A DNA stretch of 64,000 nt from Aeromonas sp. FDAARGOS 1405 (GTDB lineage Bacteria; Pseudomonadota; Gammaproteobacteria; Enterobacterales; Aeromonadaceae): contig NZ_CP077311.1 in assembly GCF_019048265.1 (NCBI RefSeq), forward strand, positions 3,233,001-3,297,000. Direction: 5' to 3'. Below, in pieces: positions 43,247-52,814 of this stretch (positions are counted from its first letter, which is position 1; each line of letters starts with the position of its first letter). A program made the position numbers and the translations under genes. The notes under the pieces are model-generated. The model did not search any database. It was not told the origin of the DNA and saw only the letters and a program-made list of their open reading frames with translations.

Positions 43247-44164
43247 ATGCCCCTTGCCATTCTGTTTCCTTTCTCCTGCATTGCCATCTGGGCTGGCAAT
43301 GGCATCGTCAGCAAACTGGCGGTCGGCATGTTGTCCCCCGCGGCCTTGGCCTGGTCACGTTGGGTGGTGGCTGCCTTGGTATTAAGCCCGTTTCTGGCCC
43401 GTCGGGTATGGCGTGTACGCGCTCGCCTGTGTGCTGGTCTTTGGCAGATCGCCATGCTGGCGCTGCTGGGCATGGTGCTCAACCAGACCTTTGGTTACTA
43501 CGCGGCGCAAACCATGGGGGCCACCGAGATGGGGTTGATGATGGGGCTGACGCCACTGTTGACGGTGTTGCTTAGCATCTGGCTGCTGCGCGAGCTGCCC
43601 ACTTGGGGTGCCGTGCTGGGGGCGCTGCTCTCGATCCTCGGCTTGTCTATCTTGCTGGGGCAGGGGGATCCTACCCGGCTGTTTACCCAGGGTATTCATA
43701 TCGGCTCGGTCTACATGCTGCTCTCGGCGGGTACTTATGCCCTCTATAGCGTGCTGCTCAAGAAGTGGGAGCTGGGGCTCGACAACTGGTCGCTGCTCTA
43801 TGGTCAGGTGCTCTGCAGTGTGGTGATCCTGACCCCCTTCTTTCTGCTGGTGGATGGTCAGCTGCCCGAGGGGCGGGCGCTCTGGCTGATCTTCTATGCG
43901 GGGATCCCTGCCTCGGCACTCTGTCCCTGGCTCTGGATGCAGGGGATCACCCTGCTCGGCGCCAACCGTACCGCCATTTTTATGAACCTGCTGCCGGTGA
44001 TGACGGCTGGCCTTGCCATCACCCTGCTGGGAGAGCGGTTGACCAGCTATCACCTGATCGGGGGCGGTCTGACTCTGCTGGGGGTTTTGCTGGCTCAGTT
44101 GCTGGTGCGTCCGGTGGTGATGGGTCGTCGCCGGGAGGTGTTGGCTCCTTGTCCCGAAGAGTAA
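43247..44164 (+). CDS. DMT/EamA family transporter
   Basis: 305 residues with ten hydrophobic helices as two EamA repeats. It has the typical AIWAGNGIVSKLAVG start, GATEMGLMMGLTPLLTVLLS at the end of repeat one, and NRTAIFMNLLPVMTAGLAITLLGERLT in repeat two. Family members export amino acids or other metabolites. The ATG at 43247 is chosen because the terminator of ytfK lies inside any earlier start. The substrate is unknown. Confidence 0.85.
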   Translation: MPLAILFPFSCIAIWAGNGIVSKLAVGMLSPAALAWSRWVVAALVLSPFLARRVWRVRARLCAGLWQIAMLALLGMVLNQTFGYYAAQTMGATEMGLMMGLTPLLTVLLSIWLLRELPTWGAVLGALLSILGLSILLGQGDPTRLFTQGIHIGSVYMLLSAGTYALYSVLLKKWELGLDNWSLLYGQVLCSVVILTPFFLLVDGQLPEGRALWLIFYAGIPASALCPWLWMQGITLLGANRTAIFMNLLPVMTAGLAITLLGERLTSYHLIGGGLTLLGVLLAQLLVRPVVMGRRREVLAPCPEE

Positions 44165-44213
44165 TCTTGCGTGAAAGCGTAGATGGGCCCAATGGCCCGC
44201 TTGGCCGCCAATG

Positions 44214-44246
44214 AAAAGCGCCTGCAGCAATGCAGGCGCTTTTTTA
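44214..44246. terminator. Bidirectional terminator, EamA gene / oppA
   Basis: AAAAGCGCCTGCA (44214-44226) pairs perfectly with TGCAGGCGCTTTT (44231-44243), loop GCAA, with T-runs on both strands. It serves the two convergent genes. Confidence 0.9.
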
Positions 44247-44268
44247 TGGTCACATCTTGCCGAGCCGG

Positions 44269-45885
44269 TTACTGGGCAACCAGATAGAGCTCCTTGCTGT
44301 AGACCACATCTTGCGGGTTAAGGTGGGGGTAGCCTTTCACGAAAGGCTTGAGCAACCTGGATTTGACCGAGAAATAGATGGGGGCGATGGGGGCATCCGC
44401 ATCAATGAGTGCCTCTGCCTGTTGATACAGGGCATTGCGTTCAGCGGGATCCAGCGAGTCGTGGGCCTTGGCCAGCAGGGCGTCGTACTCCTTGTTGAAC
44501 CACTTGCCGCTGTTGGCACTGCTGCTGGAGGTCATGATGTCGAGGAAGGTGGAGGCATCGTTATAATCCCCGTTCCAGCCATAGCGGCTAACCCCGAAAT
44601 CCCCCTCGTTGAGTGCCGAGACCATGGTCTTCCACTCCATGTTGTTGAGGGTGGCAGTGACCCCCAGGTTGTGTTTCCACATGGAGGAGACGGCCAGCGC
44701 AATCTTTTTGTGGCTCTCGTTGGTGTTGTAGAGAATGTCCACTGTGAGTGGCTTGTCCGGGCCATATCCCGCTTCGGCCAACAGGGCTTTGGCTTGCTTG
44801 ATCCGCTCCTCTTTGCTCTGCAGCTGGCTGGCCGGTTTTTTCAATTCAAAGCCGTCCACAATGGGGGGCGTGAAGCTATATGCGGCAATTTGTCCCTGTC
44901 CCAGGATCTTGTCGGTGATGGTCTCCCGGTCGATGGCGAGCGAGAGCGCCTTGCGTACTTTCGGGTCATCGAACGGTTTGCGCTGGGTATTGAAGACATA
45001 GTAATAGCTGGCCAGCGTGGGGACGCTGACCAGTTCTTCCGGGCTCTTGCTCTTGAGCTGCTTGTACTGCTCCAGCGGATAAGTGGTGTAGTGCAGTTCA
45101 CCGGTGCGATAGCGGTTGTAGGCGGCGGTTTCCGAGACGATCTCCAGATAGATCACCTTGTTCAGGACGGTGTGCTGGTTGTTCCAGTAGTGGGTATTGC
45201 GCTCGGCACTCAGCCGCTCGTTGGGGGTCCACTCCTTGAGTACAAAGGCACCGTTGGAGACGATATTGCCCGGTTTGACCCAATCCTTACCGTATTTTTC
45301 AATGGTGGCCTTGGGGGCCGGGAAGGTGGTGTAGTGGGCCAGCGTCTTCAGGAAGAAGGGGACCGGATTTTTCAGGGTGACTTGCAGGGTGTGGTCATCG
45401 AGCGCCTTGATCCCGAGCTCTGACGGGCTCTTCTTGCCCTGTGTCACCTCGCTTGCATTGACCACTCCGGTCAACTCGATAAACCAGGCGTAGTTGGAGG
45501 CCGTCTTGGGATCGGCCGCCCGTTGCCAGCCGTAGACATAATCGGCGGCGGTGACCGGTTCACCGTTTGACCACTTGGCCTCGGGCCTCAGCTTGAAGGT
45601 GTAGACGGTACCTGTCTTGTCGACCTCGTAGCTGACGGCGCCTGCTGGTTTGATCTTGCCGGTATTATCCAGCTCATAGAGCCCTTCAAACAGATCGTTG
45701 ACGATGGCACTACCGGCGGTCTCTTCTACCAGCTGGGGGTCGATGGTGGTGGGTTCGGTGCCGATATTGGTCACGTAGATTTGTTGGGCATCCGGCAGCA
45801 GCTTGGTACCGGCAGGCACCTGGGCAGCCCAGGCGGGAAGGGCAAACAGTCCGGCTACCATGCCGGCAATGAGAGTCTTGTTCAT
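44269..45885 (-). CDS. oppA: Oligopeptide ABC transporter substrate-binding protein OppA
   Basis: 538 residues. A signal peptide (MNKTLIAGMVAGLFALPAWAA) is followed by a family 5 solute-binding domain with NIGTEPTTIDPQLVEETAGS, VYTFKLRPEAKWSNGEPVTAADYVYGWQR and PLTVDILYNTNESHKKIALAVSSMW. AAGGAT precedes the ATG at 45885. The longer frame to 45960 would precede the signal. No oppBCDF genes adjoin it, so this is an orphan OppA-type protein (MppA-like role possible), probably using permease subunits encoded elsewhere. Confidence 0.88.
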   Translation of the reverse strand: MNKTLIAGMVAGLFALPAWAAQVPAGTKLLPDAQQIYVTNIGTEPTTIDPQLVEETAGSAIVNDLFEGLYELDNTGKIKPAGAVSYEVDKTGTVYTFKLRPEAKWSNGEPVTAADYVYGWQRAADPKTASNYAWFIELTGVVNASEVTQGKKSPSELGIKALDDHTLQVTLKNPVPFFLKTLAHYTTFPAPKATIEKYGKDWVKPGNIVSNGAFVLKEWTPNERLSAERNTHYWNNQHTVLNKVIYLEIVSETAAYNRYRTGELHYTTYPLEQYKQLKSKSPEELVSVPTLASYYYVFNTQRKPFDDPKVRKALSLAIDRETITDKILGQGQIAAYSFTPPIVDGFELKKPASQLQSKEERIKQAKALLAEAGYGPDKPLTVDILYNTNESHKKIALAVSSMWKHNLGVTATLNNMEWKTMVSALNEGDFGVSRYGWNGDYNDASTFLDIMTSSSSANSGKWFNKEYDALLAKAHDSLDPAERNALYQQAEALIDADAPIAPIYFSVKSRLLKPFVKGYPHLNPQDVVYSKELYLVAQ

Positions 45886-46267
45886 TGATAATCCTTGAGT
45901 TTTATTTGCTTCCAAAGCGAAATCAGTGTGCTGGATTGGCGATCGGATCTCAAGAGGCAATGGCTAAGGGAGCAGCAGGCCCATCAGACTCCATTTTTAA
46001 TGGCTCAAGGCAAGTCAGCTTATGGCTTGTCGCAGGTTATTGCCACGAATTAAGGGTCCGAAAGTTATCGATTGAAACCGAATAAAAAGTGTCTTTTACT
46101 ATAACGTGAGGCGAAATAGCCTATTTAATAGGCCGCTTAATTCGCTGCAAAAATAAAAAACAGACGTTACATTAGGTTACAAATCAAGGCCGCCGGTGAT
46201 CGGCATTTTTTTTGTCGACGCCTGCAAACGTTTTCAATGCCAACGGATGCGATCTAAAGGAACAAAA
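45886..46267. other. Divergent oppA-fbp intergenic region
   Basis: 382 bases with no coding frame of merit and lower GC than its neighbours. A -10-like TATAAC lies near 46098-46103 on the plus strand without a good -35. A LacI-family operator sits close to fbp. No terminator or repeat was seen. Confidence 0.5.
46222..46237 (+). promoter_or_regulatory. LacI-family operator-like site before fbp
   Basis: CTGCAAACGTTTTCAA matches the PurR pattern ANGCAAACGNTTNCNT at all core positions and differs only at the outermost bases. The reverse strand TTGAAAACGTTTGCAG also resembles a Cra (FruR) site, which would suit a gluconeogenic gene better. Position is 31 bases before the ATG. Confidence 0.5.
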
Positions 46268-47302
46268 ATGCGAAACATGATCACCATGGGTGAGTTCATC
46301 GTCAAAAAGCAGGCGGATTATCCTACCGCGACCGGCGAGCTGACCTCGTTGCTCAGCTCGATCCGCCTTGCTGCCAAGGTGGTGAACCGGGAGATCAACA
46401 AGGCGGGACTGGCGGATATCATCGGTTCCATGGGCGCTGAAAACGTACAGGGCGAGGTGCAGCAGAAGCTGGATGTCTACGCCAACGAACGCTTCAAGGC
46501 GGCGCTGGAAGCGCGCGGCGAGGTGTGTGGCATGGCCTCGGAAGAAGAAGAGGACTTCGTGGCCTTTGACTCGCCACTCTCCAAAAACTCCAAGTATGTG
46601 GTGCTGATCGACCCGCTCGATGGCTCCTCCAATATCGACGTCAACGTCTCGGTCGGGACCATCTTCTCCATCTACCGCCGTTTGAGCCCGCAGGGATCGC
46701 CGGTGACCCTGGAGGACTTCCTCCAACCGGGCAACCGTCAGGTCGCCGCCGGTTATGTGGTTTACGGCTCCTCCACCATGCTGGTCTACACCACCGGCTT
46801 TGGCGTCAACGGCTTTACCTACGATCCTTCCATCGGTTGCTTCTGCCTCTCTCACGAGAACATCCGCATCCCGGAAGAGGGCAAGATCTACTCCATCAAT
46901 GAGGGCAACTACATCAAGTTCCCGGACGGGGTGAAGAAGTACCTGAAATATTGTCAGGAGCGCGATGAGGCGACCCACAGACCCTACACCTCCCGCTATA
47001 TCGGATCCCTGGTTTCCGATTTCCATCGCAACCTGCTCAAGGGCGGCATCTACATCTATCCGTCCGGCACCAACTCGCCGAATGGCAAGCTGCGCTTGCT
47101 CTATGAGTGCAACCCGATGGCGTTTCTGGTGGAACAGGCCGGTGGCAAGGCCTCCGATGGCTTTGGCCGGATCATGGATATCCAGCCCACCGCGCTGCAC
47201 CAGCGTACCCCTTACTTCGTTGGCTCGACCAAAATGGTGGAGCGCGCCGAGGCCTTTATGCGCGAGTTCTCTGCCCATGAGGATCCGGCCAATCAGAACT
47301 GA
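46268..47302 (+). CDS. fbp: Fructose-1,6-bisphosphatase class I
   Basis: 344-residue gluconeogenic phosphatase. The metal site [26 protein letters not shown] and the substrate region [24 protein letters not shown] are canonical for class I enzymes. AAAGGAA lies directly before the ATG at 46268, giving [10 protein letters not shown]. Earlier in-frame ATGs (46196) lie in the leader. It is a single gene ended by the hairpin shared with mfd. Confidence 0.96.
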   Translation: MRNMITMGEFIVKKQADYPTATGELTSLLSSIRLAAKVVNREINKAGLADIIGSMGAENVQGEVQQKLDVYANERFKAALEARGEVCGMASEEEEDFVAFDSPLSKNSKYVVLIDPLDGSSNIDVNVSVGTIFSIYRRLSPQGSPVTLEDFLQPGNRQVAAGYVVYGSSTMLVYTTGFGVNGFTYDPSIGCFCLSHENIRIPEEGKIYSINEGNYIKFPDGVKKYLKYCQERDEATHRPYTSRYIGSLVSDFHRNLLKGGIYIYPSGTNSPNGKLRLLYECNPMAFLVEQAGGKASDGFGRIMDIQPTALHQRTPYFVGSTKMVERAEAFMREFSAHEDPANQN

Positions 47303-47330
47303 ACGTACGCAGTAGTCAGATAGCAAATCA

Positions 47331-47362
47331 AAAACGGGAGCCGATTTGGCTCCCGTTTTAGT
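47331..47362. terminator. Bidirectional terminator, fbp / mfd
   Basis: AAAACGGGAGCC (47331-47342) pairs with GGCTCCCGTTTT (47348-47359), loop GATTT. T-runs are part of both arms, so it can stop transcription from both converging genes. Confidence 0.88.
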
Positions 47363-47402
47363 TGGCGTTATCTGTCTGGGTCGACGCCAGCGTTGCAGAG
47401 AT

Positions 47403-50400
47403 TCACAGGCTGTTGTTGGCCAGATCAGCCAGCAAACCATCGACCAGTTTCAGGCGCATCGCACGATCCTGGGTCGGCACCTGGAAACGCAGCCGGGTCG
47501 GCCCGTCCATCTTGTAGACCCGGGGCTGGCTGGAGAGCAGCTTGACCAGATAGGCCGGATTAACCTTGGTCTCCTGGGTGAAGTCGAGATAGCCGCCGCG
47601 CTCGCTCATCTCCACCCGGCGAATGCCAAGGGCGGTGGCCCGCTGGCGGAAGGCAGCCAGCTCCAGCAGGGTTTTGGTCGCCTCCGGCAAGAGGCCGAAA
47701 CGGTCGATCAGCTCCACTTTCAGCTCGCGCAGCTCCTGCTCGTCCGCCGCACTGGCGATCCGCTTGTACATGGAGAGGCGCATGTTGACGTCCGGAATAT
47801 AGTCATCCGGCAGCAGCGCAGGCAGGCGCAGCTCCACCTCGGTGTGCTGGCTCATCAGCTGCTCGAGCGACGGCTCTTTGCCATTTTTCAGCGCCTCGAC
47901 CGCCTGCTCCAGCATCTCCATGTAGAGGGTGAAGCCGACTGATTCAATCTGGCCGCTCTGATCGTCGCCGAGTAGTTCGCCTGCACCACGGATCTCCAGA
48001 TCGTGGGTCGCCAGCGCAAAACCGGCGCCGAGATCTTCAAGCGAGGCGATCGCCTCAAGCCGCTTGGCCGCATCCTTGGTCATCAGCTTGGGATGGGGGG
48101 TGAGCAGATAGGCGTAGGCCTGATGGTGGGAGCGGCCAACCCGGCCCCGTAGCTGGTGCAGTTGGGCCAGTCCGAGATGATCCGCCCGATCCATGATGAT
48201 GGTGTTGGCGCTCGGCACGTCGATGCCGGTTTCGATAATGGTGGTGCAGACCAGCAGGTTAAAGCGCTGGTGGTAGAAGTCGGACATGATCCGCTCAAGC
48301 TCGCGCTCGCGCATCTGGCCGTGGGCGATGCCGATGCGGGCCTCGGGCACTAATTCGGCAAGATCGGCGGCGCACTTCTCGATGCTCTCCACGTCATTGT
48401 GCAGGTAGTAAACCTGACCGCCGCGCTTGAGTTCCCGCAGCACAGCCTCGCGCACCACCGCCGGTTCGTGCTGGCGCACGAAGGTCTTGATGGCGAGTCG
48501 CTTGGCGGGCGGCGTGGCGATGATGGAGAGATCCCGCATGCCGGACATTGCCATATTGAGGGTGCGTGGAATAGGAGTGGCGGTGAGGGTGAGGATATCC
48601 ACATCGGCCCGCAGCGCCTTGATCTTCTCCTTCTGGCGTACCCCGAATCTGTGCTCCTCATCGACGATGAGCAGCCCCAGATCCTTGAAGGTGAGTTCGG
48701 AGCCGAGCAGCTTGTGGGTGCCGATGATGATGTCCACCTTGCCTTCGGCCAATTCCTTCATCACTGCGCTCTGCTCTTTAGCGGAGCGGAAGCGGCTCAG
48801 CACCTCGACCCGCACCGGCCAGTTGGCGAAGCGGTCGCGGAAGTTGTCGTAGTGCTGTTGCGCCAGCAGGGTGGTGGGCACCAGCACGGCAACCTGCTTG
48901 CCGCCGTGTACAGCCACAAACGCTGCCCGCATCGCCACTTCGGTCTTGCCGAAACCGACGTCGCCGCACACCAGTCTATCCATGCTCTTGGCCTGACACA
49001 TGTCCCCCAGCACTGCATTGATAGCGTTGAGCTGATCGTCGGTCTCCTCGAACGGGAAGCTGGCGGCAAACTGGCGATAGGCCTCTTTGTCGTGCTTGAA
49101 GGCAAAACCGGCGCGAGCGGCGCGATGAGCGTAGACATCCAGCAGCTCGGCTGCCACGTCGCGCACCTTCTCCGCCGCCTTGCGCCGCGCCTTGCTCCAG
49201 GCTTCACCGCCGAGCTTGTGGCTGGGCGGGTTATCAGAACCGGTGTAGCGGCTGATAAGGTGCAAACTGGTAACCGGCACGAACAGCTTGTCGCCGCCGG
49301 CATATTCGAGGGTCAAAAACTCGGTGGGCAGGCCACCGGCATCGATGGTTTCGAGCCCCAGATAGCGGCCGACCCCGTGATCCAGATGGACCACTGGCTG
49401 ACCCTGGGTCAGCTCGCCCAGGTTTCTGATCACCGCATCGGAGCTCAGGTTCTTGCTCTTCTCCCGCGCCCGCTTGCTGCGCACCTTGCCGCCCAGCAGT
49501 TCGGTCTCGGTGATCAGCGCCAGTGGATCCTGACCGACCTCCTGCCACAGGAAGCCACGCTCAAGCGGTGCAACCAGCAGGCCGTGGCGATCCGGGCTCG
49601 CCATAAAGGCGTCGAGAGAGGGGAACTCCTTGGGTTGCAGTGAGATACGCGCCAGCAGATCGCCGAGTACCTCCCGCCGTCCTTCGGATTCCACCGCAAA
49701 CAGGGTGCGCCCGGCAAAACCTTGGAGGAACTGGTTGAGCGCCAGCAGGGGTTGCTCTTTGCTGTGATCGAGTTGCAGGTCGGGCAGCGCGGAGATGGGC
49801 AGATCGTGCTGACCAGCATCACCGGCGGTAGCGGACTCTTGCAGCCGCACCGCACCATATTGGCCCAGAGAGGCAAAGAGCTGCTCCACCGGCAGATAGA
49901 GCTGGGCCGGGGGTAGCAGGGGGCGAGTGTTGTCCCAGCGTCTGTCTTCATAGCGCTGGCCGATATCGTTCCAGAAACGCTGGGCGGCGGGGTAGATATC
50001 CCCCACAGTGAGCAGCAGGGTCTCTTCCGGCAGGTAGTCAAACAGGCTGGCGGTCTGGTTGAAAAAGAGCGGCAGATAATACTCGATGCCGGCGGGCCAG
50101 CGCCCCTTGCTCACCTCCTGATAGACGGAACCCTCGGCCCGCGACAGCTCGAACTGCTCGCGGAACTGGCCGCGAAACAGTTCGATGGCCGCCTCGTCGG
50201 TAGGGTATTCCCGGGCGGGCAGCAGGCTGACCGTCTTGACCGGTTCGCTGGAGCGCTGGGTTTCGGGATCGAACGGGCGGATGGAGTCCACTTCATCGTC
50301 GAAGAAGTCGATGCGATAGGGGCTGCTACTGCCCATGGGGAAGAGATCGAGCAGGGAGCCGCGGGCGGCAAATTCGCCATGTTCCAGCACCTGATCCACC

Positions 50401-50876
50401 GCCACGTAACCCGCCTCGGCCAGCCGCCCGCGCAACTGTTGCAGATTGAGGCGTTGGCCGGCCTTCACCATCAGGCTGTATTTGTCGAGATAGACCCGGG
50501 GGGCGCAGCGCAACATCAGGGTGGAGATGGGGACAATCAGCACCCCCTTGCTCATCTGCGGTAGCTTGTAGAGAGTCTCGAGCCGCTGGGAGATGATGTC
50601 CTGATGGGGAGAGAAGGTGTCGTAGGGCAGGGTCTCCCAATCGGGGAACAGCAATACGGGAACGGATTGAGCGGCTGGCTGCTTGCCTGCCAGCAAGTAC
50701 TGAAGCTCCTGCTCCAGGCGCAGGGCGCTCGGGGTATCGGCGGTGATAAGCAGTACCGGCCCCTTGGCTTCACTGGTGAGACGGGCTGCAATCAGCGAGA
50801 GGCTGCTGCCGACCAGCTGGCCGAGCGTGATCTTTTGGCCCGCTTTGGCGGGCAAGGCGGGGAGTGTCATTGGCAT
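47403..50876 (-). CDS. mfd: Transcription-repair coupling factor Mfd
   Basis: 1157-residue DNA translocase that displaces RNA polymerase stalled at lesions and recruits UvrA. The UvrB-like N-terminal region (about 1-330) contains LLFPDWETLPYDTFSPHQD. The RNA-polymerase-interaction domain follows with PVVHLDHGVGRYLGLE. The superfamily 2 motor has Walker A CGDVGFGKTEVAMRAAF (about 637) and LLIVDEEHRFGVRQKE. The C-terminal TRCF domain is complete. There are two adjacent ATGs (50876 or 50870). Confidence 0.97.
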   Translation of the reverse strand: MPMTLPALPAKAGQKITLGQLVGSSLSLIAARLTSEAKGPVLLITADTPSALRLEQELQYLLAGKQPAAQSVPVLLFPDWETLPYDTFSPHQDIISQRLETLYKLPQMSKGVLIVPISTLMLRCAPRVYLDKYSLMVKAGQRLNLQQLRGRLAEAGYVAVDQVLEHGEFAARGSLLDLFPMGSSSPYRIDFFDDEVDSIRPFDPETQRSSEPVKTVSLLPAREYPTDEAAIELFRGQFREQFELSRAEGSVYQEVSKGRWPAGIEYYLPLFFNQTASLFDYLPEETLLLTVGDIYPAAQRFWNDIGQRYEDRRWDNTRPLLPPAQLYLPVEQLFASLGQYGAVRLQESATAGDAGQHDLPISALPDLQLDHSKEQPLLALNQFLQGFAGRTLFAVESEGRREVLGDLLARISLQPKEFPSLDAFMASPDRHGLLVAPLERGFLWQEVGQDPLALITETELLGGKVRSKRAREKSKNLSSDAVIRNLGELTQGQPVVHLDHGVGRYLGLETIDAGGLPTEFLTLEYAGGDKLFVPVTSLHLISRYTGSDNPPSHKLGGEAWSKARRKAAEKVRDVAAELLDVYAHRAARAGFAFKHDKEAYRQFAASFPFEETDDQLNAINAVLGDMCQAKSMDRLVCGDVGFGKTEVAMRAAFVAVHGGKQVAVLVPTTLLAQQHYDNFRDRFANWPVRVEVLSRFRSAKEQSAVMKELAEGKVDIIIGTHKLLGSELTFKDLGLLIVDEEHRFGVRQKEKIKALRADVDILTLTATPIPRTLNMAMSGMRDLSIIATPPAKRLAIKTFVRQHEPAVVREAVLRELKRGGQVYYLHNDVESIEKCAADLAELVPEARIGIAHGQMRERELERIMSDFYHQRFNLLVCTTIIETGIDVPSANTIIMDRADHLGLAQLHQLRGRVGRSHHQAYAYLLTPHPKLMTKDAAKRLEAIASLEDLGAGFALATHDLEIRGAGELLGDDQSGQIESVGFTLYMEMLEQAVEALKNGKEPSLEQLMSQHTEVELRLPALLPDDYIPDVNMRLSMYKRIASAADEQELRELKVELIDRFGLLPEATKTLLELAAFRQRATALGIRRVEMSERGGYLDFTQETKVNPAYLVKLLSSQPRVYKMDGPTRLRFQVPTQDRAMRLKLVDGLLADLANNSL

Positions 50877-50926
50877 GGTTCGATTCTTTTAACGTTGACG
50901 TTATCTATCGCTGACGTTCGCTCTGG

Positions 50927-51502
50927 TTAGCGCTGACGCTCTTGGGCGCGCAGCTTGAGCTGTTTCGATTGCACGTGGAGGCTGGCACGAACCAGCAGTT
51001 CACGGTCATCTTCGCGGATCCGCACATAGTCGAGCTGCACATGGGTGCCATGTTCACCGCCGTCGAGCTGTTTGACCTGGCCATAGCAGTAGATGGCGGC
51101 CGCCTCTTCCCGCAGGAAAATCTTGAGGCGGACGATCTGGTGCAGGTGCGGTGCATCCCCGTGATCATGATAGGGGTGGAGGTAGGTGAGCTGGCCAGCC
51201 CCGAAGCGCAGGGTGTGAAAGCGCTGCTCCGGATGGTCCTGCAGGGAGAGTACATAGCCCATGATCATGTCGATCTTGCGGGACTGCTGATTAACGATCT
51301 CGATCAGATCGTGCATCGACTCGTTCTGGTTGCGCAGCAGGCGGGTGGTCACCAGATCGATGGAGGTAATGGCCGAAGAGATCCGAAAGGGCTCCGGCAG
51401 CTCAGCGTCCAGCTCCTCCAGCGAGGGGAGGTGGAAGTCGGCCGGCATGGGGATCACATTGACCGGCGTGGCATGAGTGACGCTGAAGAACTGTTCCTGC
51501 AT
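50927..51502 (-). CDS. PilZ-like protein between mfd and lolC
   Basis: 191 residues. The N-terminal half (MQEQFFSVTHATPVNVIPM... RLLRNQNESMHDLIEIVNQQSRKIDMIMGYVLSL) is helical. The C-terminal half (about 95-185) has a PilZ-like beta pattern (VRLKIFLREEAAAIYCYGQVKQL, THVQLDYVRIREDDRELLVRASLHVQ). The canonical c-di-GMP residues RxxxR and D/NxSxxG are not evident, so binding is doubtful. The position between mfd and lolC is where Vibrio cholerae carries a PilZ gene (recalled as plzB/VC1885). It starts 50 bases upstream of mfd on the same strand. The function is uncertain. Confidence 0.6.
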   Translation of the reverse strand: MQEQFFSVTHATPVNVIPMPADFHLPSLEELDAELPEPFRISSAITSIDLVTTRLLRNQNESMHDLIEIVNQQSRKIDMIMGYVLSLQDHPEQRFHTLRFGAGQLTYLHPYHDHGDAPHLHQIVRLKIFLREEAAAIYCYGQVKQLDGGEHGTHVQLDYVRIREDDRELLVRASLHVQSKQLKLRAQERQR

Positions 51503-51578
51503 GGAGGCTATCCCTTGTTGTCATGGACGGTTTCCCTTTATTATCCGGTATCTTATTTTGTTGGCAACGTACATATCC

Positions 51579-52814
51579 TTGAAGACCGGACTTTTTCAGC
51601 CCCTTTCGCTGGCCATCGGCCTGCGTTATGCAGGCTCGAAGCGCAGCAATCGCTTCGTCTCATTTATCTCCCTGTTCTCTACCTTTGGCATCGCCATCGG
51701 GGTTGCCGCCCTGATGGTGGTCATTTCGGTGATGAACGGTTTCGAAGGGCAGCTCAAAGGGCGCATCCTCGGGGTGATCCCCCATGTGGTGGTGACCAAC
51801 CAGGCTGGCCGTATTGATGCAGACCCGCAAGGCTTGCCGGATCTGGCCAACTTACCCCATGTGGTTGCCTCGGCTCCCATGCTCGACAGCGAAGGGATGC
51901 TGCAAAGCCCCGGCCAGCTGACCGGGGTGAGCGTGCAGGGGATCGACCCTGCAAAGTGGCCCAAGGATGACATCCTCCATAGCCAGATGTTGGGGGGGCG
52001 CCTCGATACCCTGCAGGCCGGCCACTACCGCATCGTGCTGGGGCAGGGGGTGGCACGTCGCCTCAATGTCTCCATCGGCGATCAGGTTCGTTTGATCCTG
52101 ACCGAGGGGACCCGCTTCACTCCGTTTGGCCGGGTACCGGCCCAGCGCCTCTTTACCGTCTCCGGCATCTTCGGGGTCGGCGCCGATGTGGATAATCAGA
52201 TTGCGCTGATCGCCCTGGGGGATGCCCAGCGGCTGCTGCGTCTGCCGCCAGAAACCGTCGGTGGCATTCGCCTCTGGCTCGATGATCCCTTTGCCGCTGA
52301 CGAGGTGATCAAGACACCGTTGCCGGATGGGCTGCTGTGGCAGGATTGGCGCCGCGAGCGGGGCGAGCTGTTCCAGGCGGTCGCCATGGAAAAACGGATG
52401 ATGGGGCTGATGCTGGTGCTGATCATCGCCGTCGCTACCTTCAACATCCTCTCCGCGCTGGTGATGGTGGTAACGGACAAGGAGGGCGAAGTGGCCATCC
52501 TGCGCACCATGGGCATGAGTGAATCGGGGATCGTTAAAATTTTCATGGTGCTTGGCGCTTCCAGCGGGGTGATTGGTGCTCTGTTTGGCGGGCTGGCGGG
52601 CCTTGCGCTCTCCTTGGGTCTCAACCCCCTGCTCAATGCGGTGGGGCTCAACCTCTATATGGCGGCGGGCGGCAGTGGCCTGCCGGTGATTGTCGAGCCG
52701 GCTCAGGTCATCACCATTTTGCTGGGCGCCGTGCTGCTGAGCTTCAGTGCCACCCTCTATCCTGCGGCCCGCGCTGCGCGGGTGAAACCGGCCGAGGCGC
52801 TGCGTTATGAGTAA
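51579..52814 (+). CDS. lolC: Lipoprotein-releasing ABC permease LolC
   Basis: About 412 residues. With LolD and LolE it extracts outer-membrane lipoproteins from the inner membrane and hands them to LolA. The N-terminal GLRYAGSKRSNRFVSFISLFSTFGIAIGVAALMVVISVMNGFEGQLKGRILGV and the three C-terminal helices are FtsX/LolCE hallmarks. The start is uncertain. No ATG fits the family alignment, so TTG at 51579 (or 51561) is proposed. ATG 51501 would add 26 residues and overlap the divergent PilZ-like start. The stop overlaps lolD. Confidence 0.85.
   Translation: MKTGLFQPLSLAIGLRYAGSKRSNRFVSFISLFSTFGIAIGVAALMVVISVMNGFEGQLKGRILGVIPHVVVTNQAGRIDADPQGLPDLANLPHVVASAPMLDSEGMLQSPGQLTGVSVQGIDPAKWPKDDILHSQMLGGRLDTLQAGHYRIVLGQGVARRLNVSIGDQVRLILTEGTRFTPFGRVPAQRLFTVSGIFGVGADVDNQIALIALGDAQRLLRLPPETVGGIRLWLDDPFAADEVIKTPLPDGLLWQDWRRERGELFQAVAMEKRMMGLMLVLIIAVATFNILSALVMVVTDKEGEVAILRTMGMSESGIVKIFMVLGASSGVIGALFGGLAGLALSLGLNPLLNAVGLNLYMAAGGSGLPVIVEPAQVITILLGAVLLSFSATLYPAARAARVKPAEALRYE

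Noticed and set aside
50894..50940. Three TGACGTT/TGACGCT repeats upstream of mfd
   Set aside because: Spacing is unequal (16 and 22 bases) and one copy lies in the coding end of the PilZ-like gene; no regulator fits.
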